Shown piece by piece: positions 12,347 through 26,224 of a DNA stretch of 64,000 bases. The stretch covers positions 33,428,218-33,492,217 of the forward strand of contig NC_134846.1 of the NCBI RefSeq assembly GCF_965363235.1. Reading direction: 5' to 3'. The position numbers were made by a program, and so were the translations under genes. Origin of the DNA: Mytilus galloprovincialis. Its lineage: Eukaryota; Mollusca; Bivalvia; Mytilida; Mytilidae. The notes below the pieces were generated by a model that ran no database searches, was not told the origin of the DNA, and was given only the letters and a program-made list of their open reading frames with translations. How positions within the stretch are numbered: the first letter of the stretch is position 1; each line of letters starts with the position of its first letter.

Positions 12347-13116
12347 GTATGACACGTTTTTCTCTTTAAATAACATATATTTTCTAATAATCTTGGTTTA
12401 TCAGTTAAGACTGTTATGATTCTTGTTCAAAAATGTTCAAATGCTGAATATGCAACCTCAAAATTTCACAAATATGTTTTACAATTAGAAAGTTTAGCAA
12501 ACTGAACACTTGTTCCCCGGATTAACATGTTTTAATTTCGAGCTTATTTTTAGCAAAACAAGCGGGCCACAATACCTCAAACAAATTAATTGATACAGTA
12601 TAGTACTCTTATTATGGCGGTTAGTATTGTGGTTTTTTTTAGACATAACTTAAATTTTTGTTGTAATGGTGGCGAAATGGTGAAAAAGGTCGAAGGTTTG
12701 ATATATTTTTAAGATAATATGCGAGATGTTAAATTTTCAGTTCTTTGGAAATCACATAGAGTTTATGCCACTACGCGAGTAAACAGTGTCACATTATTTT
12801 TGTGATCAGTCTTTTAGGACAAAATGGTTGCTTATATACCGGACACTAACCGTTGTGTGTACGGAGCTTCGTGAGGATTTTTGAAGTGAAGATGCTCTCT
12901 GTCATCACTGCAGAGACATTTTAAGTGTTCTAATAAATTTTCCAAACAAGTTTGGATTACGAAATGTATCCCTCTCATTCATACATGTCATAGCTCTGTA
13001 TCCTTTTCTTGAAATGATATTACTTTTTTCCGTTACAAAAAAATTTCTTATATCATTCATACAAACGTTCATATGTATTGATCTCTATAATCACTGAAGA
13101 AAAAAGCTCTTTATAG
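12347..13116. other. Gene B intron 4
   Basis: AT-rich, with GT-AG borders. It is partly alignable with gene C intron 4. Nothing recognised. Confidence 0.7.
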
Positions 13117-13257
13117 TTTCTAGCCTAGATTGCAATTTTGAAAAAGATAATTGCAAATGGAATGTAGAAAAGGAATCTGAATATATGTGGGCTGTAATTT
13201 CTGGTGGAACTAATCATAATGATACCGGGCCGATGGTTGATCATACATACGGATTTT
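13117..13257 (+). CDS. Gene B exon 5: MAM domain 2, N-terminal part
   Basis: A 141-nt exon after TTTATAG. It contains LDCNFEKDNCKW and YMWAVISGG, and exits at TGTAAGT in phase 1. It corresponds to gene C exon 5. Confidence 0.9.
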
Positions 13258-14419
13258 GTAAGTTGTTTATCAAATTCTATTAGTAAAATTATATTATAAT
13301 TATGATAAATATATTTTGCCTCTGGAACAGTCTAAATGTACCTGAACAGGAACGCTAAAATATCAGAGTTTTAAAATGTTAAAAATCCTAAATGAAATTC
13401 TTATATAGTCGACATGCCGTTTTACATTAAGCATGTTAAGAGACATAATTGGAAAGGTACGTCCACTTCACGTAAACTTTTCCATTTTAATTCAGTTTCA
13501 GTTGTGTTGAAAGTTTTCACTTGAACCAAATTCGTGTCTTATCAATTAATTGTGTCTGTTTGGATTGCTCACATCAGTGTGGTAAAATAGGGACAAAAGA
13601 TACCAGAGAAATGTTCAAACTCATAGATCGAAAATAAAATAACAGGGATACAACTAGCAAACATGTACACGTTAAAGGTTGACCTAGCAAAAAAAAAAAC
13701 AAGACAAATCCTTCATTTTCTTCACGAATACATTAACCATTATAACTATAAATATTAATTTTTACGCTTTTACATTGAGATTAATTACTCGTCCAAATAA
13801 AGTCCAAAACATCAGTACGTGTGCTTTAATAACCATACACTACGAATCCAAATTTGAGATGAATGTCATTGTGTCTTATAAATAAGAGTAAACCCTCTGT
13901 GCAGTTATTTACCTTAAAGGATAACACATGATTTTTAAAATAACGTCTTTTTCAACCGAGTATCAATACTAAATGTACACTCTATATGTATGGTCTTTTT
14001 CAAAACATTGACGAATTATTTGAAATTATATCATAGTCATACTTTCAAGGACTAACACATGCTAACACTAGTAAATGAATAACACAAACGCAATTGTTGT
14101 CAGTAAAGAATAAATACACTGTACAGTTTGGGAATCAAGTTTGGTGTTGTGGACACCAAGAAATAAAAGCGTCTGCTAACCTCAACACCATTGCTGTTAA
14201 AGAACAAGGTACATATATGTCGTATATGCGGTGTAGATTTTTCTCACCAGTGAAGATCGTATGGTTGCCTATAACTGTTTTGTTGGGTAGTTGTCTCATT
14301 GGCAATCATACCACATTTCCTTACATAGATATAGGATGCATGCATTTTTTATATGTTAATCAGCTTTTTAATTGTTTTTATGTTAATCATACTACTGTTC
14401 AAGTTGTTATATCCAACAG
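13258..14419. other. Gene B intron 5
   Basis: Contains a partial R3 repeat at about 13578-13650 and a short R1 3' fragment at about 14225-14317, the latter ending about 100 bases before exon 6. Otherwise AT-rich. Confidence 0.65.
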
Positions 14420-14767
14420 ATGATGGAAATTACATCTACCTCAATGCTTCAAACATAGAACCAGGGCAGAAGTCAAATTTTACAAGTGTAACTGTGTTTT
14501 TAGAAGGTGATGCATGCTTTACTTTCTGGTTCCATATATCTGGAAATGAAAATGGAACGTTAATTGTTTACCTTGTATCAGAGAATATTACACAGAAACT
14601 GTGGTCAAGATCAAAAAATGTACCAGAATTATGGCAGTTAGCATTCGTTGATATTTCAATGTTACAGCCATACAACATAACATTAGAAGGGGTTCGAGGT
14701 GCGACGAAAAAGGGTAATATAGCCGTAGATGACATTTCACTGCTGCCCGGGCCGTGTAATAAAAGAG
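14420..14767 (+). CDS. Gene B exon 6: MAM domain 2, C-terminal part
   Basis: A 348-nt exon after ATCCAACAG. It contains DGNYIYLNAS, GDACFTFWFH, ITLEGVRGAT, IAVDDISLLPG and a final cysteine, then GGTAAAT. The start was fixed by the phase and by gene C exon 6. Confidence 0.9.
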
Positions 14768-15462
14768 GTAAATATTTTGACTTTATTTATTTCAAACTTT
14801 TTGTCAAAGAATTCTGTCCCATTCTTATATAAAGGCGAATTAAAAAGAACTTGTAACTTTAATTTCATACATTAACTAGTGTACATGTGGAGTTCACTTA
14901 ATAGTAAATTAAACTTTATATGGAAAGTTTGGCTGTACTAAAAAACTTTACCCATTATGATGTAACTGCACTTCTTAAAAAAACAGATATTCTCAATGTA
15001 CAATGTATAAATGCTGTCATTTAAACGGTTTTCACCATTTGTCAACACAATTCACATCTAAAAGACATTCTTTCCTTTTGTCTCTAGTTTATCATAAAGT
15101 TTTTTTTATATATTTACTCAGACAGAAATTGTGCAACCATATGTGCACAAGAATGATGTTTTTCGAAAGATGTTTGTTTATTATCTCTTTTGGGAAAGTT
15201 ATGTTTCATATCAAGTTGACCAGGAGATGTGTTTACAATTGCGAGTTCAGATAAAACGCCGGAGTATCATCTTTAAACTGTTTTGGTACTCAGATTAATA
15301 TTTTAGGGAAATCGATTTTTCTTTGAATTGTATAATGAAATAAAAAATGAAGGAAATTGATTGATCGTGTTTTTTTTTTACAAAATATATCTCAAATAGA
15401 TGGCAGGGCCCGATTCTTCACTTTATCATGATTGCTTAATTGAACTAACAATTATACTTCAG
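14768..15462. other. Gene B intron 6
   Basis: AT-rich intron, alignable in parts with gene C intron 6 (59724-60335). An open frame at 15003-15254 has no splice or domain support. Confidence 0.65.
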
Positions 15463-15600
15463 CGTTCTTCTTGAACTGTAATTTTGAATCAGACAAATGT
15501 AACTGGTTGTCAAGCTCTAACAACAGGGCATACATTTGGACAACGAATAAAACAGGTGACATTACGAAGAGACCGCTGAATGATCACACCACTGGAACTG
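15463..15600 (+). CDS. Gene B exon 7: MAM domain 3, N-terminal part
   Basis: A 138-nt exon after ATACTTCAG with LNCNFESDKCNW and AYIWTTN, exiting at GGTATGG in phase 1. It is one codon longer than gene C exon 7. The following intron is 19.7 kb and holds the ribozyme satellite. Confidence 0.88.
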
Positions 15601-16094
15601 GTATGGATTTATATTATATTTGACTAATAATAAAATACATATAACACATTTTCGTGTGTTGTTTGATAATTGTATTCTGGTGAATTTTGCGTCAAGCGAC
15701 TGTTACAAATGTGTTATTATACTGAAAACTGTATTGTTGACTTAAATTGGCTGTATTTAAATAATAATTATGACGTTAATTTAAACGGATCCAACGGAAT
15801 ATTTCCTAGTTGGTAATTTAAGTGATACATTTTAATATGCTATGTATTTTTACAAGCATTAAAAGGCCTGATTTCAAGAATATTTTCAATTCATAAATGA
15901 TATGTATTCACATCAATTTATTCTCGCTAACGTCAATGTCAATGATGATGATAATTTACAGTGTAGTTATAGATATTACAAATTCTCATATTGCTCTTCA
16001 TGTCAAAAGGAATGGAATAACTTCCACTTATATTTATTATTCGACAGAGTAAAACTATAAATTTGGGAAATTAAACAAAACTGCTATCAATACA

Positions 16095-16620
16095 TCCCTG
16101 TAACACAAAACATTTTCAAAACATTTTAGAAGGTTGTATAAATGTCTTATCAAAACGTTGTCAAACAAATATTTTCGTGATGTTATGTAAATATCTTGTC
16201 TTTGATTTTTAAAACATTTATTTAAAACATCTTTTGAAAATATATTTAAAATGATGTAAGAATATTCATAAAAATGTTTTTATGTTTGAATGTTTTATAA
16301 ATGTTCAGAAGATATGTAGGTTCTACCTCTGAAAAACATTTTAAAAGTATATAAGTAGAACATTTTTAACCATATTACTCCGATGTTTTAAAAATATTTT
16401 CTAAAAATGTTTCATGAAATGTTTAGATAACATGCCTTTGAGATATTTTAACAACATTTCTTCATAATATTTGATGAAAACATTTTGAAAACATTACGTT
16501 CTTAATATCGAGAAAATGAATATATAAAACATTTTGTTGCTAATATTTTGACAACATTTTAAAATATATTATTTAATAGAAAATGTTTTAACAATATTTA
16601 TTTAGGTTATGTAAAATACT
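16095..16620. repeat. Degenerate AAAACATTTT-rich repeat block, left
   Basis: Many variants of AAAACATTTT, AACATTTT and AAATGTTTT on both strands at irregular short spacing. It starts exactly where alignment with gene C intron 7 is lost. A similar block lies at 34230-34490, at the other edge of the insertion. Confidence 0.6.
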
Positions 16621-17500
16621 TTATTTTATTAAATGACAGTGATTGGAGCTGTACCTCGGTCCCATATATAGCATTATACAGTGCACGCATTGCTATTTTC
16701 CGGATTTTCTGTTTCACCACCGACAACAAACGTTTATACATTTAAAATATAACTGTTCCCGATGATCAACGGACATGATCCAAAGGAATTTTAGAACCAG
16801 TTAACGGAAGTTTTATTTACCGCCATGCTGTAAATAAAGACAAAGGAAATGTACAAAATAAAGAATTACCTTATCATGCATTAAAACTGGTAAGATATGA
16901 CACTAGTTCACATTTATAAATCATTGTTATGCTTCTGAAAATATCTTGGTTACTTCGTTTAATATATTTAAAGAAATAATACGAGTGTAAGCAAGTATAA
17001 TGCAAAAAAGGGGATGATGTGAATTTTAGTCTGCCTTCATGTTATGATGTTTATGTCCAGTGAACATTAGAATTATACAAAAAGGCTTAAACTTAAGGGT
17101 TATTTATATGATTTTAAAGTCTATAAAAGCAATCACTTGTTACCACTGAGCATGTCTGAAAAGTTCTGTTAAAAGCATTACAAGCCAGCCCATTATTTGC
17201 TTTAACAGACTGGGCGATATAAACAGTACTTTATTTACTCAATCGCTTGCTACACATCTACTAATCAAGGGAATCTCAAATACGCAATGGTTATCAAAGC
17301 TTTTGCTATTCGATAAAGCGAGTGTTGTTGCCTCTATAATATATTGTTTTACGTTTTTGTAACTTGTACATTTGTGTTGAACCCTACAACCCATCGCCAA
17401 GCCAGATAAATATTTATATGCAGGTCCCAAGACAGGAGTTTGATTCAGTACTTGCAGGTTCATTTCTGACAATTTTTTTTTTTTCGTCAAACTTTATAAG
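16621..17500. other. Intron 7 sequence, nothing recognised
   Basis: AT-rich sequence between repeats. A minus-strand open frame at 17239-17490 has no support as a gene. Confidence 0.5.
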
Positions 17501-17504
17501 AGAG

Positions 17505-17705
17505 GGACGAAAGATACCAAAGGGACAGTCAAACTCATGAATCGAAAATGAACTGACAACTGCCATGGCTAAAAATGAAAAAAGACAAACAGACAAACAA
17601 TAGTACACATGACACAACATAGGAAAATAAAGAATAAACAACATGAACCCCACCAAAAACTAGGGTGATCTCAGGTGCTCCGGAAGGGTAAGCAGATCCT
17701 GCGGC
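17505..17705 (+). repeat. Dispersed repeat family R3 copy
   Basis: It contains GACGAAAGATACCAAAGGG, CAGTCAAACTCATGAATCG and TCCGGAAGGGTAAGCAGATC. An inverted copy lies at 29785-29985, so R3 copies face each other across the satellite. Partial copies are at 13578-13650, 40300-40350, 42055-42095 and 59015-59065. Confidence 0.7.
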
Positions 17706-18129
17706 ACCCGTCCTGTTGCTTTATGAATTATTCCATTCCTTTCATTGTTTGAATTGTTTTATTATACGTCTTTACAGGACGTATTATGGTATACCGTGTC
17801 CGTCTGTCGATCGGCCTGTCCGTTCCTCTGTCTGTTGCCAACATGTCAGACACTAACTCAAAAAAGCTTTAACAAGTAGTAGGAGTAGATGACCTTAGCC
17901 GTATTTGGCACAACTTTTTGGAATTTCGGATCCTCAATGCTCTTCAACTTTGTATTGATTTGGCTTTTTAACTATTTTGATCTGAGCGTCACTGATGAGT
18001 CGTATGTAGACGAAACTTGCGTCTGGCGTATACAATTATAATCCTGGTACTTTTGATAACTATTTACACCACTGGGTCGATGCCACTGCTGGTGGACGTT
18101 TCGTCCCCGAGGGTATCACCAGCCCAGTA

Positions 18130-18149
18130 GTCAGCACTTCGGTGTTGAC
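18130..18149 (+). ncRNA. UUCG-capped hairpin of the satellite monomer (first copy)
   Basis: GTCAGCACTTCGGTGTTGAC folds into an 8-bp stem (one G-U pair) closed by a C(UUCG)G tetraloop, among the most stable loops known. It recurs every 355 bp. One copy near 22753-22760 has a mutated loop. Nested just upstream are ACTGGG/CCCAGT, CTGGTG/CACCAG and GGACG/CGTCC pairings. Confidence 0.75.
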
Positions 18150-18409
18150 ATGAATATCAATTATATGGTCATTTTTATAAATTTTCTGTTTACAAAACCT
18201 TGAATATTTCGAAAAACTAAGGATTTTCTTAGCCCAAGAGTAGATTACTGTAGCCGTATTTTGCACAACTTTTTGGAATTTTGGATCCTCAATGCTCTTC
18301 AACTTTGTATTGATTTGGCTTTTTAACTATTTTGATCTGATCGTCACTGATGAGTCTTATGTAGACGAAACGCGCGTCTGGCGTATAAAATTATAATCCT
18401 GGTACTTTT

Positions 18410-19834
18410 GATAACTATGTACACCACTGGGTCGATGCCACTGCTGGTGGACGTTTCGACCCCGAGGGTATCACCAGCCCAGTAGTCAGCACTTCGGTGT
18501 TGACATGAATATCAATTATATGGTCATTTTTATAAATTTTCTGTTTACAAAACCTTGAATATTTTGAAAAACTAAGGATTTTCCTAGCCCAGGAGTAGAT
18601 TACCTTAGCCGTATTTGGCACAACTTTTTGGAATTTTGGATCCTCAATGCTCTTCAACTTTGTATTGATTTGGCTTTTTAACTATTTTGATCTGAGCGTC
18701 ATTGATGAGTCTTATGTAGACGAAACGCGCGTCTGGCGTATACAATTATAATCCTGGTACTTTTGATAACTATTTACACCACTGGGTTGATGCCACTGCT
18801 GGTGGACGTTTCGTCCCCGAGGGTATCACCAGCCCAGTAGTCAGCACTTCGGTGTTGACATGAATATCAATTATATGGTCATTTTTATAAATTTTCTGTT
18901 TACAAAACCTTGAATATTTCGAAAAACTAAGGATTTTCTTAGCCCAAGAGTAGATTACCGTAGCCGTATTTTGCACAACTTTTTGGAATTTTGGATCCTC
19001 AGTGCTCTTCAACTTTGTATTGATTTGGCTTTTTAACTATTTTGATCTGATCGTCACTGATAAGTCTTATGTAGACGAAACGCGCGTCTGGCGTATAAAA
19101 TTATAATCCTTGTACTTTTGATAACTATGTACACCACTGGGTCGATGCCACTGCTGGTGGACGTTTCGTCCCCGAGGGTATCACCAGCCCAGTAGTCAGC
19201 ACTTCGGTGTTGACATGAATATCAATTATATGGTCATTTTTATAAATTTTCTGTTTACAAAACCTTGAATATTTCGATAAACTAAGGATTTTCTTAGCCC
19301 AGGAGTAGATTACCTTAGCCGTATTTGGCACAACTTTTTGGAATTTTGGATCCTCAATGCTCTTCAACTTTGTATTGATTTGGCTTTTTAATTATTTTGA
19401 TCTGAGCGTCACTGATGAGTCTTATGTAGACGAAACGCGCGTCTGGCGTATAAAATTATAATCCTGGTACTTTTGATAACTATGTACACCACTGGGTCGA
19501 TGCCACTGCTGGTGGACGTTTCGTCCCCGAGGGTATCACCAGCCCAGTAGTCAGCACTTCGGTGTTGACATGAATATCAATTATATGGTCATTTTTATAA
19601 ATTTTCTGTTTACAAAACCTTGAATATTTCGAAAAACTAAGGGTTTTCTTAGCCCAGGAGTAGATTACCTAAGCCGTATTTGGCACAACTTTTTGGAATT
19701 TTGGATCATCAATGCTCTTCAACTTTGTATTGATTTGGCTTTTTAACTATTTTGATCTGAGCGTCACTGATGAGTCTTATGTAGACGAAACGCGCGTCTG
19801 GCGTATAAAATTATAATCCTGGTACTTTTGATAA
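18410..19834 (+). repeat. Satellite higher-order block H1, first copy
   Basis: Four monomers whose private variants recur in the same order 1775 bp (five units) downstream at 20185-21609: the GACCCCGAGG variant, then the C3-to-U hammerhead, then the G8-to-A hammerhead with a nearby TCAGTGCTC, then a GATAAACTAAGG variant. Confidence 0.8.
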
Positions 19835-20184
19835 CTATGTACACCACTGGGTCGATGCCACTGCTGGTGGACGTTTCGTCCCCGAGGGTATCACCAGCCC
19901 AGTAGTCAGCACTTCGGTGTTGACATGAATATCAATTATATGGTCATTTTTATAAATTTTCTGTTTACAAAACCTTGAATATTTCGAAAAACTAAGGATT
20001 TTCTTAGCCCAAGAGTAGATTACTGTAGCCGTATTTTGCACAACTTTTTGGAATTTTGGATCCTCAATGCTCTTCAACTTTGTATTGATTTGGCTTTTTA
20101 ACTATTTTGATCTGAGCGTCATTGATGAGTCTTATGTAGACGAAACGCGCGTCTGGCGTATAAAATTATAATCCTGGTACTTTT

Positions 20185-21609
20185 GATAACTATGTACACC
20201 ACTGGGTCGATGCCACTGCTGGTGGACGTTTCGACCCCGAGGGTATCACCAGCCCAGTAGTCAGCACTTCGGTGTTGACATGAATATCAATTATATGGTC
20301 ATTTTTATAAATTTTCTGTTTACAAAACCTTGAATATTTTGAAAAACTAAGGATTTTCCTAGCCCAGGAGTAGATTACCTTAGCCGTATTTGGCACAACT
20401 TTTTGGAATTTTGGATCCTCAATGCTCTTCAACTTTGTATTGATTTGGCTTTTTAACTATTTTGATCTGAGCGTCATTGATGAGTCTTATGTAGACGAAA
20501 CGCGCGTCTGGCGTATACAATTATAATCCTGGTACTTTTGATAACTATTTACACCACTGGGTTGATGCCACTGCTGGTGGACGTTTCGTCCCCGAGGGTA
20601 TCACCAGCCCAGTAGTCAGCACTTCGGTGTTGACATGAATATCAATTATATGGTCATTTTTATAAATTTTCTGTTTACAAAACCTTGAATATTTCGAAAA
20701 ACTAAGGATTTTCTTAGCCCAAGAGTAGATTACCGTAGCCGTATTTTGCACAACTTTTTGGAATTTTGGATCCTCAGTGCTCTTCAACTTTGTATTGATT
20801 TGGCTTTTTAACTATTTTGATCTGATCGTCACTGATAAGTCTTATGTAGACGAAACGCGCGTCTGGCGTATAAAATTATAATCCTTGTACTTTTGATAAC
20901 TATGTACACCACTGGGTCGATGCCACTGCTGGTGGACGTTTCGTCCCCGAGGGTATCACCAGCCCAGTAGTCAGCACTTCGGTGTTGACATGAATATCAA
21001 TTATATGGTCATTTTTATAAATTTTCTGTTTACAAAACCTTGAATATTTCGATAAACTAAGGATTTTCTTAGCCCAGGAGTAGATTACCTTAGCCGTATT
21101 TGGCACAACTTTTTGGAATTTTGGATCCTCAATGCTCTTCAACTTTGTATTGATTTGGCTTTTTAACTATTTTGATCTGAGCGTCACTGATGAGTCTTAT
21201 GTAGACGAAACGCGCGTCTGGCGTATAAAATTATAATCCTGGTACTTTTGATAACTATGTACACCACTGGGTCGATGCCACTGCTGGTGGACGTTTCGTC
21301 CCCGAGGGTATCACCAGCCCAGTAGTCAGCACTTCGGTGTTGACATGAATATCAATTATATGGTCATTTTTATAAATTTTCTGTTTACAAAACCTTGAAT
21401 ATTTCGAAAAACTAAGGGTTTTCTTAGCCCAGGAGTAGATTACCTAAGCCGTATTTGGCACAACTTTTTGGAATTTTGGATCATCAATGCTCTTCAACTT
21501 TGTATTGATTTGGCTTTTTAACTATTTTGATCTGAGCGTCACTGATGAGTCTTATGTAGACGAAACGCGCGTCTGGCGTATAAAATTATAATCCTGGTAA
21601 TTTTGATAA
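20185..21609 (+). repeat. Satellite higher-order block H1, second copy
   Basis: Repeats the variant order of 18410-19834, showing duplication of a multi-unit block and not only single monomers. Confidence 0.8.
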
Positions 21610-23739
21610 CTATTTACACCACTGGGTTGATGCCACTGCTGGTGGACGTTTCGTCCCCGAGGGTATCACCAGCCCAGTAGTCAGCACTTCGGTGTTGACA
21701 TGAATATCAATTATATGGTCATTTTTATAAATTTTCTGTATACAAAACCTTGAATATTTCGAAAAACTAAGGATTTTCTGAGCCCAGGAGTAGATTACCT
21801 TAGCCGTATTTGGCACAACTTTTTGGAATTTTGGATCCTCAATGCTCTTCAATTTTGTATTGATTTGACTTTTTACTTATTTTGATCTGAGCGTCACTGA
21901 TGAGTCTTATGTAGACGAAACGCGCGTCTGGCGTTTAAAATTATAATCCTGGTACTTTTGATAATTGTTTACACCACTGGGTCGATGCAACTGCTGGTGG
22001 ACGTTTCGTCCCCGAGGGTATCACCAGCCCAGTAGTCAGCACTTCGGTGTTGACATGAATATCAATTATATGGTCATTTTTATAAATTTTCTGTATACAA
22101 AACCTTGAATATTTCGAAAAACTAAGGATTTTCTTAGCCCAAGAGTAGATTACCTTAGCCGTATTTGGCACAACTTTTTGGAATTTTGGATCCTCAATGC
22201 TCTTCAATTTTGTATTGATTTGGCTTTTTACTTATTTTTATCTGAGCGTCACTGATGAGTCTTATGTAGACGAAACGCGCGTCTGGCGTATAAAATTATA
22301 ATCCTGGTACTTTTGATAACTATGTACACCACTGGGTCGATGCCACTGCTGGTGGACGTTTCGTCCCCGAGGGTATCACCAGCCCAGTAGTCAGCACTTC
22401 GGTGTTGACATGAATATCAATTATATGGTCATTTTTATAAATTTTCTGTTTACAAAACCTTGAATATTTCGAAAAACTAAGGATTTTCTTAGCCCAAGAG
22501 TAGATTACCGTAGCCGTATTTTGCACAACTTTTTGGAATTTTGGATCCTCAGTGCTCTTCAACTTTGTATTGATTTGGCTTTTTAACTATTTTGATCTGA
22601 GCGTCACTGATAAGTCTTATGTAGACGAAACGCGCGTCTGGCGTATAAAATTATAATCCTGGTACTTTTGATAACTATGTACACCACTGGGTCGATGCCA
22701 CTGCTGGTGGACGTTTCGTCCCCGAGGGTATCACCAGCCCAGTAGTCAGCACTTCTCTGTTGACATGAATATCAATTATATGGTCATTTTTATAAATTTT
22801 CTGTTTACAAAACCTTGAATATTTCGAAAAACTAAGGATTTTCTTAGCCCAGGAGTAGATTACCTTAGCCGTATTTGGCACAACTTTTTGGAATTTTGGA
22901 TCCTCAATGCTCTTCAACTTTGTATTGATTTGGCTTTTTAACTATTTTAATCTGAGCGTCACTGATGAGTCTTATGTAGACGAAACGCGCGTCTGGCGTA
23001 TAAAATTATAATCCTGGTACTTTTGATAACTATGTACACCACTGGGTCGATGCCACTGCTGGTGGACGTTTCGTCCCCGAGGGTATCACCAGCCCAGTAG
23101 TCAGCACTTCGGTGTTGACATGAATATCAATTATATGGTCATTTTTATAAATTTTCTGTTTACAAAACCTTGAATATTTCGAAAAACTAAGGGTTTTCTT
23201 AGCCCAGGAGTAGATTCCCTAAGCCGTATTTGGCACAACTTTTTGGAATTTTGGATCATCAATGCTCTTCAACTTTGTATTGATTTGGCTTTTTAACTAT
23301 TTTGATCTGAGCGTCACTGATGAGTCTTATGTAGACGAAACGCGCGTCTGGCGTATAAAATTATAATCCTGGTAATTTTGATAACTATTTACACCACTGG
23401 GTTGATGCCACTGCTGGTGGACGTTTCGTCCCCGAGGGTATCACCAGCCCAGTAGTCAGCACTTCGGTGTTGACATGAATATCAATTATATGGTCATTTT
23501 TATAAATTTTCTGTATACAAAACCTTGAATATTTCGAAAAACTAAGGATTTTTTGAGCCCAGGAGTAGATTACCTTAGCCGTATTTGGCACAACTTTTTG
23601 GAATTTTGGATCCTCAATGCTCTTCAATTTTGTATTGATTTGACTTTTTACTTATTTTGATCTGAGCGTCACTGATGAGTCTTATGTAGACGAAACGCGC
23701 GTCTGGCGTTTAAAATTATAATCCTGGTACTTTTGATAA
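21610..23739 (+). repeat. Satellite higher-order block H2, first copy
   Basis: Six monomers matched unit for unit 2485 bp (seven units) downstream at 24095-26224. Shared private variants include CTTATTTTTATCTGAG, the G8-to-A hammerhead, TTTTAATCTGAG and GGATTTTTTGAGCCC. Confidence 0.8.
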
Positions 23740-24094
23740 TTATTTACACCACTGGGTTGATGCCACTGCTGGTGGACGTTTCGTCCCCGAGGGTATCACC
23801 AGCCCAGTAGTCAGCACTTCGGTGTTGACATGAATATCAATTATATGGTCATTTTTATAAATTTTCTGTTTACAAAACCTTGAATATTTCGAAAAACTAA
23901 GGGTTTTCTTAGCCCAGGAGTAGATTACCTAAGCCGTATTTGGCACAACTTTTTGGAATTTTGGATCATCAATGCTCTTCAACTTTGTATTGATTTGGCT
24001 TTTTAACTATTTTGATCTGAGCGTCACTGGTGAGTCTTATGTAGACGAAACGCGCGTCTGGCGTATAAAATTATAATCCTGGTAATTTTGATAA

Positions 24095-26224
24095 CTATTT
24101 ACACCACTGGGTTGATGCCACTGCTGGTGGACGTTTCGTCCCCGAGGGTATCACCAGCCCAGTAGTCAGCACTTCGGTGTTGACATGAATATCAATTATA
24201 TGGTCATTTTTATAAATTTTCTGTATACAAAACCTTGAATATTTCGAAAAACTAAGGATTTTCTGAGCCCAGGAGTAGATTACCTTAGCCGTATTTGGCA
24301 CAACTTTTTGGAATTTTGGATCCTCAATGCTCTTCAATTTTGTATTGATTTGACTTTTTACTTATTTTGATCTGAGCGTCACTGATGAGTCTTATGTTGA
24401 CGAAACGCGCGTCTGGCGTTTAAAATTATAATCCTGGTACTTTTGATAATTGTTTACACCACTGGGTCGATGCAACTGCTGGTGGACGTTTCGTCCCCGA
24501 GGGTATCACCAGCCCAGTAGTCAGCACTTCGGTGTTGACATGAATATCAATTATATGGTCATTTTTATAAATTTTCTGTATACAAAACCTTGAATATTTC
24601 GAAAAACTAAGGATTTTCTTAGCCCAAGAGTAGATTACCTTAGCCGTATTTGGCACAACTTTTTGGAATTTTGGATCCTCAATGCTCTTCAATTTTGTAT
24701 TGATTTGGCTTTTTACTTATTTTTATCTGAGCGTCACTGATGAGTCTTATGTAGACGAAACGCGCGTCTGGCGTATAAAATTATAATCCTGGTACTTTTG
24801 ATAACTATGTACACCACTGGGTCGATGCCACTGCTGGTGGACGTTTCGTCCCCGAGGGTATCACCAGCCCAGTAGTCAGCACTTCGGTGTTGACATGAAT
24901 ATCAATTATATGGTCATTTTTATAAATTTTCTGTTTACAAAACCTTGAATATTTCGAAAAACTAAGGATTTTCTTAGCCCAAGAGTAGATTACCGTAGCC
25001 GTATTTTGCACAACTTTTTGGAATTTTGGATCCTCAGTGCTCTTCAACTTTGTATTGATTTGGCTTTTTAACTATTTTGATCTGAGCGTCACTGATAAGT
25101 CTTATGTAGACGAAACGCGCGTCTGGCGTATAAAATTATAATCCTGGTACTTTTGATAACTATGTACACCACTGGGTCGATGCCACTGCTGGTGGACGTT
25201 TCGTCCCCGAGGGTATCACCAGCCCAGTAGTCAGCACTTCGGTGTTGACATGAATATCAATTATATGGTCATTTTTATAAATTTTCTGTTTACAAAACCT
25301 TGAATATTTCGAAAAACTAAGGATTTTCTTAGCCCAGGAGTAGATTACCTTAGCCGTATTTGGCACAACTTTTTGGAATTTTGGATCCTCAATGCTCTTC
25401 AACTTTGTATTGATTTGGCTTTTTAACTATTTTAATCTGAGCGTCACTGATGAGTCTTATGTAGACGAAACGCGCGTCTGGCGTATAAAATTATAATCCT
25501 GGTACTTTTGATAACTATGTACACCACTGGGTCGATGCCACTGCTGGTGGACGTTTCGTCCCCGAGGGTATCACCAGCCCAGTAGTCAGCACTTCGGTGT
25601 TGACATGAATATCAATTATATGGTCATTTTTATAAATTTTCTGTTTACAAAACCTTGAATATTTCGAAAAACTAAGGGTTTTCTTAGCCCAGGAGTAGAT
25701 TACCTAAGCCGTATTTGGCACAACTTTTTGGAATTTTGGATCATCAATGCTCTTCAACTTTGTATTGATTTGGCTTTTTAACTATTTTGATCTGAGCGTC
25801 ACTGATGAGTCTTATGTAGACGAAACGCGCGTCTGGCGTATAAAATTATAATCCTGGTAATTTTGATAACTATTTACACCACTGGGTTGATGCCACTGCT
25901 GGTGGACGTTTCGTCCCCGAGGGTATCACCAGCCCAGTAGTCAGCACTTCGGTGTTGACATGAATATCAATTATATGGTCATTTTTATAAATTTTCTGTA
26001 TACAAAACCTTGAATATTTCGAAAAACTAAGGATTTTTTGAGCCCAGGAGTAGATTACCTTAGCCGTATTTGGCACAACTTTTTGGAATTTTGGATCCTC
26101 AATGCTCTTCAATTTTGTATTGATTTGACTTTTTACTTATTTTGATCTGAGCGTCACTGATGAGTCTTATGTAGACGAAACGCGCGTCTGGCGTTTAAAA
26201 TTATAATCCTGGTACTTTTGATAA
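24095..26224 (+). repeat. Satellite higher-order block H2, second copy
   Basis: Second copy of the six-unit block. It has a few private changes such as ATGTTGACG in a stem II. Confidence 0.8.
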
